Source: Methylobacterium sp. E-005
GTDB lineage: Bacteria > Pseudomonadota > Alphaproteobacteria > Rhizobiales > Beijerinckiaceae
Assembly: GCF_022829725.1 (NCBI RefSeq)
Contig: NZ_JAKSYG010000209.1
Coordinates: forward strand, 62,001 to 126,000
Length of the DNA: 64,000 nt
Reading direction: 5' to 3'
Shown here one piece after another: positions 7,759 to 17,693 of the stretch. Both the position numbers and the translations under genes were made by a program. The notes under the pieces are model-generated. The model was not told the origin of the DNA and made no database searches. It saw nothing but the letters and a program-made list of their open reading frames with translations. How positions within the stretch are numbered: position 1 is the first letter of the stretch; every line of letters begins with the position of its first letter.

Positions 7759-8859
7759 TCAGGACCGCCAGCGCAATTCCCGTCGCTCCAGCGGGTTCAG
7801 GAACGGCCGCCCGTCCCGGGCCGATTCCAGCGCCTCGCGCTTCAGGCGGAAGTACCACTGCGAGGGCAGGTCGCCCTGGCCGAACAGCACCATGGTGGGC
7901 TTGCGGTCGAGGCCGTCCTGCGCGTGCTGCAGCACCTGCTGGTCCTGGGTCAGGAACTGCCGCATCAGCGGCCGCGCGACGGGCTTGAGCAGGTTCAGCG
8001 CCGGCATGCTCCAATAGAGGGCGTTGGTGAGCAGCGTCCGGTCCGGCGTCAGCGGGGTCGCGAAGGTGTAGTTCGCGACCCGCTTCGCGCCCGCCCGGAT
8101 CCGCTCCAGCCGGATGCCTGGCAGACGGAACTCGATCTCGACTTCCGGCACGCCGCCGAGCAGCCGGTAGACCGGGGAACTCGTGGTGGTGGCGTGGCTC
8201 GTCATGACGAAGCCGTGGGGGACCGGCTGGAAGGTCTTCACCTTCTCGCGGAGCTGCTTCGAGGGTCGGAACCACCACGAATCGTGGACGAAGGCGACGT
8301 GGCCGGGATCCACGAGGCTCAAGGTGGTCAGATCGAACGAGGCCTCGACCACGAGTTCTACCACCACGGAGCCGGCGGGCGTGAAATCGAGCTCCGGCAG
8401 GGTGGGGACATCGCCGCCGGCCGGGCCGAGATGGGGGTTCACCCAGAGGAAGCCGGCGCTCTCGCGGATGGGGAAGCGCTGGACCTGGATGCGCGAGAAA
8501 TCGGCGGCATCGTGCTCCGAGAGGGTCGGCACATCGCGGCAGCGCCCGTCCGTGCCGAAGCGCCAGCCGTGGAACGGGCACATCAGGCTGTCGCCGTCGA
8601 ACCGGCCCTTGGACAGGGCCATACCGCGGTGGGGGCACCGGTCACGCAGGGCGAAGGGGGTTCCGTCCGGGGCGCGGCCGAGCACGATCTGCTCGCCGTT
8701 CAGTTCCACGGCGCGGAGGCCCGTCTTACCGCCAGCCTTACCGAGGCTGCGGGACTGGCCGACGCAGTACCACGCATCCCCGAGCGGCTGGCGCATCGCG
8801 TCGGGATCGAGGGCGGCCTCGTCGGCGGGGCGCGGCGGGTTGGTGAAGGGCGCGTTCAA
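7759..8859 (-). CDS. Rieske non-haem iron oxygenase, alpha-subunit type
   Basis: 366 residues. The Rieske [2Fe-2S] site is CPHRGM (about residue 75) and CPFHGW (about 95). The mononuclear iron site in the C-terminal half is seen as DPGHVAFVHDSW, with His-x4-His. This is the layout of aromatic-ring hydroxylating dioxygenase alpha subunits and related single-component oxygenases or demethylases. A reductase gene is not adjacent, so electrons must come from elsewhere. Substrate unknown. Confidence 0.92.
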   Translation of the reverse strand: MNAPFTNPPRPADEAALDPDAMRQPLGDAWYCVGQSRSLGKAGGKTGLRAVELNGEQIVLGRAPDGTPFALRDRCPHRGMALSKGRFDGDSLMCPFHGWRFGTDGRCRDVPTLSEHDAADFSRIQVQRFPIRESAGFLWVNPHLGPAGGDVPTLPELDFTPAGSVVVELVVEASFDLTTLSLVDPGHVAFVHDSWWFRPSKQLREKVKTFQPVPHGFVMTSHATTTSSPVYRLLGGVPEVEIEFRLPGIRLERIRAGAKRVANYTFATPLTPDRTLLTNALYWSMPALNLLKPVARPLMRQFLTQDQQVLQHAQDGLDRKPTMVLFGQGDLPSQWYFRLKREALESARDGRPFLNPLERRELRWRS

Positions 8860-9005
8860 GGCGGCTCGGGCTTCGGACGGGATGCCCCGTCATACGCCCG
8901 GCGGCCGATGCGCGAAAGCGCCGGTCCGGGGAGGACAAACGGGCGCAGGCCCGGGGCTTCACAAGCCGGCTCGCACCGCCTACCTTCGCTTCACCCGCAA
9001 CGAAC

Positions 9006-9022
9006 GAAAGGAGGTGATCCAG
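9006..9022 (+). promoter_or_regulatory. Ribosome binding site with a 17-nt match to the 16S rRNA 3' end
   Basis: GAAAGGAGGTGATCCAG is the exact reverse complement of the last bases of the usual bacterial 16S rRNA (CTGGATCACCTCCTTTC). Normal sites match 4-7 bases. The core AAGGAGG is 7 bases from the GTG at 9022. Confidence 0.8.
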
Positions 9023-9093
9023 TGTCTCATTGTCATCAGCCGTGTGTCTCGGCTCATCGGACCTGGACCGTCGCCTCCGGCGCGTCGCTCTAA
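9022..9093 (+). CDS. Possible 23-codon peptide gene
   Basis: A GTG-started mini-ORF of 23 codons behind the extreme ribosome binding site at 9006-9022. It would encode a peptide opening with SHCHQPCVSAH, rich in Cys and His, and ending GASL. Its stop codon lies in the loop of a small hairpin (CGCGTC at 9081-9086 with GACGCG at 9094-9099), and a strong terminator follows at 9151. No family is recognised. It could be a real small protein, a leader peptide, or the ribosome-loading part of a structured RNA. Confidence 0.45.
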   Translation: MSHCHQPCVSAHRTWTVASGASL

Positions 9094-9150
9094 GACGCGT
9101 CAGAGACCCGATTTCGGGACAGTTCCGCCGGACGACACGGTTCGGCAATG

Positions 9151-9178
9151 GAAGGGCCACCCACTCGGGTGGCCCTTC
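9151..9178. terminator. Terminator hairpin
   Basis: GAAGGGCCACCC and GGGTGGCCCTTC pair perfectly over 12 bp around a 4-base loop. It sits between the mini-ORF and the convergent coiled-coil gene, so it can end both transcripts. Confidence 0.8.
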
Positions 9179-9190
9179 GACGTTTCAGGG

Positions 9191-9757
9191 TCAGCGCTTC
9201 TGCATCTGGAACAGGGGCTGGGCCAAAGCCTCGGTCCGGGCGCGCCATAGGTCGCGCTCCTCGCGCAGGGCGTCGCGCTCGCTTGACAGGGCGGAACGCT
9301 CGACCGCGGCCCGCTCGCGCTCGGCCTGCATCGCCTCGCGCTCCGCTTTGACGCGCTCGCGCTCCGCGCGGATCTCCGCCTGCTCCGCCCGCAACTCGTC
9401 GAGGGAGCCGATCTCGTCCTGGATATGCGCGCGCAAGGTGCGGATCTCCTCGGCGAGGATCGCCTGCAGCTCGTCCTGACGGTCGGCCTCCAGGCGGAGC
9501 TTCGCCTTCAGCATCAGGTTCTCGGCCATCAGCTCGGAGATGTCGGCATCCTCGGGCTCGGCCGCCTGTGACGGTCCGGCGGGCGCCACCACCCGCGGCG
9601 ACCACGCGGTCTCGGCGGCGCCATGACCGGCCTTCGGCTCGCGACGGGCGGCCTCAGCCGGGCTGTGGGTCTTCATCGCCGAGAGCCAGTCCCGGAGCGG
9701 CCCCGGCGCGGGGCGGCTGCCGGACTCGGACGGCAGGGAGCGGGCGGGTTCCGACAT
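9191..9757 (-). CDS. Coiled-coil hypothetical protein
   Basis: 188 residues from the ATG at 9757 (the longer frame to 9892 is unsupported). Residues 1-75 are Pro/Ser/Ala-rich and probably disordered; residues about 80-188 form a long continuous coiled coil (ELMAENLMLKAKLRLEADR, then RAERERVKAEREAMQ). No membrane segment or signal. Function unknown; a structural or scaffold role is only a guess. Confidence 0.7.
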   Translation of the reverse strand: MSEPARSLPSESGSRPAPGPLRDWLSAMKTHSPAEAARREPKAGHGAAETAWSPRVVAPAGPSQAAEPEDADISELMAENLMLKAKLRLEADRQDELQAILAEEIRTLRAHIQDEIGSLDELRAEQAEIRAERERVKAEREAMQAERERAAVERSALSSERDALREERDLWRARTEALAQPLFQMQKR

Positions 9758-9851
9758 GGGCGGCGTCCTGAACGAAATTGCTTCGCAGACAATCCGATCA
9801 TGCTTAACGATCGGTAAAGGAGGCGGCCGGGATCCGCCCGGCGCCGTCGAG

Positions 9852-11429
9852 TCAGGCCGAGGTCGGCGCGTCGCCGCCGAGGCCTCTGTCACTGCGCCCG
9901 TCTCGGCTTGGTCCGGTCGCTGCCGCAGTTCCGGTCTCTCCCATCCCGAGGGACAGGAAGACCACCAGGGCGGTGAGGGCCGTGATGCCCGCCAGCGCGA
10001 CGAGAAGCCAACCGAAGGCCGCGCCGTAGAGGGCGGTCAGCCGCCCCGCATCGGCGGCCGGAAGGACGTGGAGCGCGCCGCCGAGATCCCCGCCGGCCAG
10101 ACGTTGCGCCGCCGGGACGATCTGCCCAGGCAGTCCGGCCGCATCGATCTGACGGGCGATCAGCATGGACAGGGCCGCTCCCACCACCGCGAGCGCCACG
10201 CCCTCGCCGGCGACGCGGACGGTCGAGAAGATGCCGGTCGCCATGCCGGCCCGCTCCTTCGGCACGACGCTGACCGCCAACCCGTCCATCAGCCCCCAGG
10301 GCAGGCCGATCCCGGTGCCGATCAGCAGCATCGGCAAAGCCGTAGCGAGCGGGGCTGCGCCGACGGGCGTCAGGGCCAGCCAGAGCAGGCCCGCCGCCGA
10401 GAGCAGGAGGCCGACGCCGCAGATCGTGGCGGGGCGGAACCGGCGGGTCAGCGCCCCCGCCACGACGGGGATGACCAGAAGCGGGGCCGAGAGGGCGACC
10501 ATCAGGCCACCCGCCGCCACCTCGCTGAAACCCTCGATGCCGACGAAGCGCAGCGGCAGGAGGATGAGGAGCACGACGAAGCCGTAGGCCGGCGCCGCCG
10601 CCAGAAGCTGGACGCCGACGAAGCGCGGATAGCGGAACAGGGCGAGGTCGAGCATCGGACGGTCGACCCGGCGTTCCGTGGCCACGAACACGGCGAGGCA
10701 GAGCAGCGATCCGGCCAGGCAGCCGAGAACGGCGGGGTCGTCCCAGCCCCGGCCGGGGACGAGCAGCATGCCGCAGGTCAAGAGGGACAGCATCGCGGTG
10801 AAGCTCAGGGCTCCGGCCCAATCGAGCCCGGAAGCCTGCGGATCGCGGCTCTCGCGCAGGGCGCGCAGGCCCAGGAGGCTGGCCAGCGTCGTCAGGGCGA
10901 CGACGGCGAGGAAGATGCTGCGCCAGCCGAACGCCTCGATCATCAGGCCGGACGCGATCGGGCCCAGCGAGAGGCCGGCCCCGAAGCTCGTGCCGATGAC
11001 GCTGAAGGCGCGCAGCCGCGCCCGTCCCTCGAAATCCTGGGCCAGGGCGGCGGATCCGCCGGCATAGGCGGCGGCCGCCGCAAAGCCCTGGCCACCGCGC
11101 AGGAGATCGAAGGCCAGCATCGTCGGCGCGAACACCAGGGCGAGGGAGACCAGCGCGAACGCCATGGTGCCGGCCAGGAACACGCGCCGGCGCCCGAAGG
11201 TATCGGCGAGCGCACCGGCCACCAGCAGCGTCGAGCCGAAGGTCAGCATGAAGGCGTTGGTCGCCCAGGCCAGGGCGACGGGGCCGCCCTCCAGGCTGCG
11301 GCCGACGGTCGGCAGGGCGACGGCTGTGCCCGTGAAGGTCAGCGGCATCGCCGCGGCGGCGAGGCAGACCGCAAGGAGGGCAAGCGGCTTCGTGGCGCCG
11401 CCGTGCGGCGCCGGGTGAGGTCGGGTCAT
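9852..11429 (-). CDS. MFS exporter, DHA2 (14-helix) type
   Basis: 525 residues, strongly hydrophobic, with about 14 membrane helices. The MFS motif A between helices 2 and 3 reads GALADTFGRRRVFLAG, and the motif C-like GxxxGP signature of exporters appears as GAGLSLGPIASG. This is the EmrB/QacA-type branch that exports drugs or metabolites with proton antiport. It is divergent from the LysR gene at 11566 with about 136 bases between, a common regulator-exporter arrangement. Substrate unknown. Confidence 0.9.
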   Translation of the reverse strand: MTRPHPAPHGGATKPLALLAVCLAAAAMPLTFTGTAVALPTVGRSLEGGPVALAWATNAFMLTFGSTLLVAGALADTFGRRRVFLAGTMAFALVSLALVFAPTMLAFDLLRGGQGFAAAAAYAGGSAALAQDFEGRARLRAFSVIGTSFGAGLSLGPIASGLMIEAFGWRSIFLAVVALTTLASLLGLRALRESRDPQASGLDWAGALSFTAMLSLLTCGMLLVPGRGWDDPAVLGCLAGSLLCLAVFVATERRVDRPMLDLALFRYPRFVGVQLLAAAPAYGFVVLLILLPLRFVGIEGFSEVAAGGLMVALSAPLLVIPVVAGALTRRFRPATICGVGLLLSAAGLLWLALTPVGAAPLATALPMLLIGTGIGLPWGLMDGLAVSVVPKERAGMATGIFSTVRVAGEGVALAVVGAALSMLIARQIDAAGLPGQIVPAAQRLAGGDLGGALHVLPAADAGRLTALYGAAFGWLLVALAGITALTALVVFLSLGMGETGTAAATGPSRDGRSDRGLGGDAPTSA

Positions 11430-11565
11430 GGGGGATGGGTCCGAGCGTCAGTTTCGGAGCGTCACCGTCGATCCGGCGCGCCATCCAGTCTATTCAGGCT
11501 CGAATGGCTGATAAGGCCGAGCCGGTTCCGGACACTTCGGAACGGGACGCTCGAATGGAGCCGCG

Positions 11566-12501
11566 ATGGATCGGTTGACGGGCCTCTCGGCCTTCGTGCG
11601 GACGGCCGATCTCGGCAGCTTCGTCGCCGCGGGCCGCATCCTCGGCCTCTCGCCCTCGGCGGTCGGCAAGGCGGTGACCAAGCTGGAGAACCAGCTCGGG
11701 GTCCGGCTCTTCCAGCGCTCGACCCGCAGCCTGCGGCTGACCGAGGAGGGGCGCGCCTTCCACGAACGCTGCCGCCGCATCCTCGACGACCTCGACGATG
11801 CCCATGCCGGGATCCTGCAGACCCGCGGGGCGCCGCGGGGGCGGGTCCGGATGTCCTGCCCGATCGTGGCCTACCACCTGCTGCTGCCGGTGCTGCCGGA
11901 TTTCATGGCGCGCTATCCGGAGATCGAGCTCGATCTCGATTTCTCGGATCGGATCGCCGACCTCATCGAGGAAGGCGTCGATGTCGCGATCCGGAGCGGC
12001 CCGCTGCCGGACAGCCGGATCATGGTGCGGACCCTGCGGCCGTTCCGGCTGCTGCTCTGCGCGGCGCCGGCCTACCTTGCGCGCTTCGGCATCCCGAAAG
12101 ACCCGCGGGACCTCGCTGGCCATCGCAGCATCGGCTTCCGGTATCCCAATTCCGGGAAGGTCCAGGTCTGGCCCCTGCCCGGGGCCGGTGACGCAGCCGG
12201 GCCGGATATCCACCACGCGATCGTCTGCAACAACATGGAGGCGTTGCACGGGGCGGTCCTGTCGGGCCTCGGGATCGGCTGCATGCCCGATTTCCTGGCC
12301 GCCGCCGCGCTGCGGGCGGGGCGTCTGGTGCCGGTGCTCCTCGACCATCTCGACGCCCCGGGCCAGTTCAACCTGATCTGGCCGTCGAGCCGGCACCTTT
12401 CCCCCAAAGTACGGGTCACCGTCGATTTCATCGCGGAGCGGTTGTTCTCCGACGATTGCCACGTCCCCTGCTCTGCGCAGCCGCATCGACCCGAAAATTG
12501 A
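11566..12501 (+). CDS. LysR-family transcriptional regulator
   Basis: 311 residues. The N-terminal winged helix-turn-helix is clear (MDRLTGLSAFVRTADLGSF, then SPSAVGKAVTKLENQLGVRLFQRSTRSLRLTEEG). The effector domain follows, with IRSGPLPDSRIMVRTL and the GLGIGCMPDFLAAAAL segment typical of the CrgA/LysR group. It probably controls the divergent MFS exporter gene; the shared intergenic stretch 11430-11565 is the likely operator. Confidence 0.93.
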   Translation: MDRLTGLSAFVRTADLGSFVAAGRILGLSPSAVGKAVTKLENQLGVRLFQRSTRSLRLTEEGRAFHERCRRILDDLDDAHAGILQTRGAPRGRVRMSCPIVAYHLLLPVLPDFMARYPEIELDLDFSDRIADLIEEGVDVAIRSGPLPDSRIMVRTLRPFRLLLCAAPAYLARFGIPKDPRDLAGHRSIGFRYPNSGKVQVWPLPGAGDAAGPDIHHAIVCNNMEALHGAVLSGLGIGCMPDFLAAAALRAGRLVPVLLDHLDAPGQFNLIWPSSRHLSPKVRVTVDFIAERLFSDDCHVPCSAQPHRPEN

Positions 12502-12676
12502 CTTTCTTTGCCAGCGCGGCTACGCCCCGCGCTCCCGATCCGAAGCAGATCGTCCAATGCCAAGCCGACCGGTCCCGTGAGACCGGAGGTCAACGCCCGA
12601 CAGCGCGTCTGCGCCCTCGGGCGCGATGGGTGTTGGCCAATCCGCCACGACGGGCCCCGCCGGCCGAGGCACCCGC

Positions 12677-12895
12677 ATGACGCCAGATCAGCAAACGTTG
12701 AAGATCGAGGACGCGATCAACGAGACCTGCCCGTGGTCGGGCAAGCCGATCTCGGCCGACTCGCTGACCCTCTACAACGGCGCCGTGGTGGGCTTCTGCA
12801 ACCCGGAGTGCCGGGACAAATTCGCCAAGGCCCTGCGCAGCTTCGAGGCCGCCCTCCAGGCGCGCCGCGTCGAGCGCGCCGGGCTCGAACAGTAA
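12677..12895 (+). CDS. Small Cys-motif protein upstream of ffh
   Basis: 72 residues with Cys 18 (TCPWSGKPI), Cys 41 and Cys 45 (GFCNPECRDKF), resembling the short metal-binding fold of YHS/TRASH-type proteins. A C-terminal helix follows. The start at 12677 follows an upstream frame with no signal. It ends 17 bases before ffh and is probably co-transcribed with it. I do not know a function; a metal-binding or chaperone role is inferred only from the Cys pattern. Confidence 0.75.
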   Translation: MTPDQQTLKIEDAINETCPWSGKPISADSLTLYNGAVVGFCNPECRDKFAKALRSFEAALQARRVERAGLEQ

Positions 12896-12912
12896 GCGCG
12901 GGGCGTCAGAGC

Positions 12913-14483
<1,571 letters not shown>

Positions 14484-14487
<4 letters not shown>

Positions 14488-14804
14488 ACGTGCTCGCGGC
14501 GCAGGCCGTCGATCCCGAACTCGCGCGCCTGCGCGACAGCATCGACAACTTCGATGCCGCGCTGATCCATCTTCTCGCCGAGCGCTTCCGCTGCACGCAG
14601 CGGGTCGGCGAGCTCAAGGCCCGAAAGGGGATCCCCCCTTCCGATCCGGACCGGGAGGCCCGTCAGGTCGCCCGGCTCCGCAAGCTCGCGGTCGAAGCCA
14701 AGCTCGACCCCGATTTCGCCGAGAAGTTTTTGGCCTTCGTGGTCAAGGAAGTCATTCGGCACCACCAATCGATCAAAGCAGATCACGATTCCAAGATCGA
14801 TTAA
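14484..14804 (+). CDS. Chorismate mutase (AroQ type)
   Basis: 106 residues, all helical, the size of a stand-alone AroQ chorismate mutase (chorismate to prephenate, Phe/Tyr synthesis). The family pattern is visible: LARLRDSIDNFDAALIHLLAERF, then RVGELKARKG with the substrate-binding Arg/Lys, and the C-terminal FLAFVVKEVIRHHQ. It starts within the ffh stop codon and is 18 bases from rpsP, so it is part of the ffh-rpsP-rimM operon. The product would feed the prephenate dehydratase encoded at 51260. Confidence 0.92.
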
Positions 14805-14822
14805 TCGCGAAAGTAGCAAACA

Positions 14823-15185
14823 ATGGCCCTCAAGATCCGTCTCACCCGCGGCGGCGCCAAGAAGCGCCCCTACTACCGCATCGTCGTCGCTGACGCCCGC
14901 GCCCCGCGCGACGGCCGCTTCATCGACAAGGTCGGCGCCTACGACCCGATGAAGGCCAAGGATGATCCGGCCCGCATCGTGCTCGACAACGAGAAGATCC
15001 AGAGCTGGCTCGCCAAGGGCGCGCAGCCGACCGACCGCGTCCTGCGCTTCCTCGACCAGGCCGGCCTCGCCAAGCGTCCGACCCGCAACAACCCGCAGAA
15101 GGCCGAGCCGGGCGAGAAGGCCAAGGAGCGGGCCGCCAAGCGCGCCGAGAAGGCCGCCGCCCCCGCCGAGGACGCGGCCGCTTAA
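14823..15185 (+). CDS. rpsP: 30S ribosomal protein S16
   Basis: 120 residues. The S16 core is clear: MALKIRLTRGGAKKRPYYRIVVADARAPRDGRFI, then VGAYDPM and DNEKIQSWLAKGAQPTDRVLRFLDQAGL. The C-terminal 40 residues are a Lys/Ala/Glu-rich extension, common in alphaproteobacteria. It is followed by rimM after 12 bases, the usual order. Confidence 0.97.
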   Translation: MALKIRLTRGGAKKRPYYRIVVADARAPRDGRFIDKVGAYDPMKAKDDPARIVLDNEKIQSWLAKGAQPTDRVLRFLDQAGLAKRPTRNNPQKAEPGEKAKERAAKRAEKAAAPAEDAAA

Positions 15186-15197
15186 GGCGCGCGTATC

Positions 15198-15887
15198 ATG
15201 GCGCGCCGCCCCGCAGGTCCCTCCCCCCGCGACGGCGGCCGCCGGGGCCGCTTGAACGCGGCGGTCGGCGCGATCGCGCCCGACGCCGCGACCTCGCCCA
15301 AGGCGCCGGCTCCGAAGCCGGCGCCTCCCCCGACCGACCCGAACCTCGTCCTGATGGGCGAGTTCGGGCGGGCGCACGGGCTCAACGGCGAAATCCGCCT
15401 GAAATCCTACACCGCTGAACCGAAAGCGATCGCTACCTACGGCACCCTGCTGACCGCGGACGGCCGCAGCCTGACGCTGGCCGAGGTGCGCCCCGCCCCG
15501 GGCACGTCCCCCGATATGCTGATCGCCCGGGTAAAGGGCGTGTCCGGCCGGTCGGCCGCCGAGGCGCTGAACCGGGTTGCCCTCTATGTCCCCCGTGACC
15601 ACTTGGCAGCCCCCGAGGACGAGGACGAGGTCTACGCAGCCGACCTGATCGGCGCCACGGCTTTGGACGAAGCCGGCACCGTCATCGGGACGGTTGTCGC
15701 CGTGCCGAATTACGGGGGCGGCGATCTTCTGGAACTGCGCCCGCCGGGCGGCGGCGCCACCGCGCTCCTGCCCTTCACCAAGGCATTCGTGCCGGTGCTC
15801 GACATGGCGCAGCGGCGGGTCACGATCGTCCCCCCGGAGGATCTGTTCGCACCGCCGGGCGAGAAGCCGGCTGACGATCCGGGTTGA
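15198..15887 (+). CDS. rimM: 16S rRNA processing protein RimM
   Basis: 229 residues. Assembly factor that binds S19 and helps mature the 30S head. After an Ala/Pro-rich N-terminal extension of about 45 residues, the RimM domain begins at LVLMGEFGRAHGLNGEIRLKSYT. The C-terminal PRC-barrel (YAADLIGATALDEAG, then VVAVPNYGGGDLLEL) is complete. In most bacteria trmD follows directly; here two minus-strand genes intervene. Confidence 0.95.
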   Translation: MARRPAGPSPRDGGRRGRLNAAVGAIAPDAATSPKAPAPKPAPPPTDPNLVLMGEFGRAHGLNGEIRLKSYTAEPKAIATYGTLLTADGRSLTLAEVRPAPGTSPDMLIARVKGVSGRSAAEALNRVALYVPRDHLAAPEDEDEVYAADLIGATALDEAGTVIGTVVAVPNYGGGDLLELRPPGGGATALLPFTKAFVPVLDMAQRRVTIVPPEDLFAPPGEKPADDPG

Positions 15888-15933
15888 ACGTTCCAGGCTG
15901 GACGACGCCGCGGCTTCGCCCTCCGACCCTGCG

Positions 15934-15986
15934 ATTCCCCCCATCCTGAGGTCCCCGCGCCAGCGGGCACGTCAGGATGGGGGAAT
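15934..15986. terminator. Long inverted repeat after rimM, probable terminator
   Basis: ATTCCCCCCATCCTGA (15934-15949) pairs with TCAGGATGGGGGAAT (15972-15986), with an inner GC-rich arm. It lies between the convergent rimM and DUF4239 genes. The sequence also resembles the dispersed CATCCTGAGG palindromes of Methylobacterium and other Rhizobiales, so it may be an interspersed repeat acting as a terminator. Confidence 0.6.
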
Positions 15987-16018
15987 GGTTTGGAACATTG
16001 GCCGAACCGAAAGGACGC

Positions 16019-16810
16019 CTATGGCGCTGGCACCGCCACCGCGGCCCGGGCGATGACCAGCGGCTCCGCGCTCATCGCCAGCGGCCCGTCGAAGGGGCGC
16101 TCGTGCAGGGCGATCAGCCCGAGGGTGGTCACCATCGCCAGCGAAAAGGTTGTCAGAACCGTCGCCTGGGCGGCCCGGCTCTCCGTGTGGACAAGGCCCA
16201 GAGCCACCAGGGTCAGCGCCGCCAGGATCAGCAGGGTTAGCCATTTGGTGCCGTCGCTGGCGGTCTGGCTCAGCGCCAGCCGGTCGCCGCGGTCGCCCCG
16301 CAACGCCATGGCGGCGTTGAGAAGTGCGGCATGGGTCGGCGCCCCCGCCTCCGCGGTGATCTTCGGATCGGACACGGTCTCCAGAAGCTTTCGCAGATTG
16401 GCTCCGGCCTCCGGAGCGTAGCCGCCCTCGCTCATCCGGGGCCATTCCCGCTCGATCACCGCGTCGAGATAGGCGACGAGGGCCGCCCGGATGTTCCGCA
16501 TGTCGGAGGCCGAGGCGAGGCTGAGATCGTAGACCGCCAGGGCGTCGGCGCGCTCGGCCTGAAGGGCGCGGGAGGCCGAACGCTGACGCTCCCAGGCATC
16601 GTTGGCCACGAAGCCGGTCAGCAGGGCCAGCAATGTTGCGAGCGCCGTGAAGTAGGTGGGTACCATGCCGGCATTGAGGCGACGCATCATTGGGCGCGTC
16701 CCGCGCAGATGCGACAGTCCGTACAGCATTGCGCTGAGGACGCCGAACAGCAGAGCCAGCACCCCGAAGATCGCCCAAAGCGGTTGATCGAGCCAGAGTC
16801 CGAGAAGCAT
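16019..16810 (-). CDS. DUF4239 (bestrophin-like) membrane protein
   Basis: 263 residues from the ATG at 16810. Two N-terminal helices (LWAIFGVLALLFGVLSAMLYGL and VPTYFTALATLLALLTGFVAND), a soluble helical middle, then two C-terminal helices (LTLLILAALTLVALGL and TVLTTFSLAMVTTLGLIAL) and the ending HERPFDGPLAMSAEPL. This is the layout of DUF4239, distantly related to bestrophin channels. Role unknown. It lies on the opposite strand between rimM and trmD. Confidence 0.8.
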   Translation of the reverse strand: MLLGLWLDQPLWAIFGVLALLFGVLSAMLYGLSHLRGTRPMMRRLNAGMVPTYFTALATLLALLTGFVANDAWERQRSASRALQAERADALAVYDLSLASASDMRNIRAALVAYLDAVIEREWPRMSEGGYAPEAGANLRKLLETVSDPKITAEAGAPTHAALLNAAMALRGDRGDRLALSQTASDGTKWLTLLILAALTLVALGLVHTESRAAQATVLTTFSLAMVTTLGLIALHERPFDGPLAMSAEPLVIARAAVAVPAP

Positions 16811-16898
16811 GCGGCGGCCTGCATGGTGGGCGACGGGGCCACGATGCTGACAACCTTGGGCTGAGAAAGCGTGAAGGTCGCCGGCGGCTCGGCTCGCC

Positions 16899-17618
16899 CT
16901 ACCGCCGGCTCGCCCCATCCCGGCAGGGGCGGATCGTCCCCGGCGCCGGGCGCCGATCTGGAGCGGGCGCCGTGAACACCGCCAGATAGGCCCCGTCCTT
17001 CAGCGGATGGAACCCGGTCTCCCGATACCCGGCGGCCGTGAGTTCGCAGCGCAGGAGCGCCGGAGGCGTGCCGTGGCGGGAGGGGATGTCGTCGGCATCG
17101 ACGATGCCGACGCGGCCGCCGGGCCGCATCGCCGGCGCGAGGTTGTAGAGCAGGCCGAAGGGTTGGGTGATCTCGTGGTACATGTGCACGAGGATCGCCG
17201 CGTCCACGGAATTCGGCGGCAGGCGTGGGTCGTGCGGCTCGCCCCGCACCACGGTGACGTTGGCGAGCCCCTTCACACGGGTCTCCAGGGCGGCGAGGTA
17301 ATCCGGGGTGACGTCCTCGGCGAGCACCCGGCCGCTCGCCCCGACCAGGGGGCTCAGCCGCACCACGTAGTAGCCGCTGCCGGCCCCGATATCCGCGACC
17401 GTCTCGTCGGGCTTGAACCCCATCCCCCGGGCGACCGCGGCGAATTCGCCGGCCTTGTCGCGCGCGGACTCGGAGGACCAGCGGGGCGCCACGATCTCGG
17501 CGACCGGCCGGTCGGGCTTCGGGAAGGCGTCGGCCGGGGCACCGGGGGGTGCCAGCGGCTCGGCCGCGCGGGCCGGCCCGGCGAGGAGGACGGCGAGAAG
17601 GGCCAGGATCCGGATCAT
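16899..17618 (-). CDS. SAM-dependent methyltransferase with a predicted signal peptide
   Basis: 239 residues from the ATG at 17618. Residues 1-19 (MIRILALLAVLLAGPARAAE) look like a cleavable signal peptide, followed by a class I methyltransferase fold: motif I VADIGAGSGYYVVRLSP, the acidic ED of motif II (VLAEDVTPDY), DAAILVHMYHEI and RPGGRVGIVD. A secreted SAM-dependent enzyme is odd because SAM is cytosolic; similar annotated proteins exist, and their substrates are unknown to me. It is upstream of the DUF4239 gene on the same strand. Confidence 0.85.
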   Translation of the reverse strand: MIRILALLAVLLAGPARAAEPLAPPGAPADAFPKPDRPVAEIVAPRWSSESARDKAGEFAAVARGMGFKPDETVADIGAGSGYYVVRLSPLVGASGRVLAEDVTPDYLAALETRVKGLANVTVVRGEPHDPRLPPNSVDAAILVHMYHEITQPFGLLYNLAPAMRPGGRVGIVDADDIPSRHGTPPALLRCELTAAGYRETGFHPLKDGAYLAVFTAPAPDRRPAPGTIRPCRDGASRR

Positions 17619-17693
17619 GGCGGGTAACACCGGGCAGGCCCGATCGGTGCCGGCGGCGTTGACCGTGCCGCACCCCACGCGCGATCAAGCGCC

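Larger units (their letters stand above)
9000..9182 (+). ncRNA. Candidate structured small RNA with ribosome-binding segment
   Basis: A roughly 180-base unit, free of other genes, that starts with the 17-nt segment complementary to the 16S tail. It continues through a hairpin around the mini-ORF stop (9081-9099) and a short hairpin (CCCGA/TCGGG near 9107-9118), and ends in a perfect 12-bp terminator. No promoter was verified. The boundaries are approximate. Confidence 0.4.

Noticed and set aside
9756..12191. 811-codon plus-strand frame
   Set aside because: Runs antisense through the MFS gene and then out of frame through the LysR gene; GC-rich shadow.
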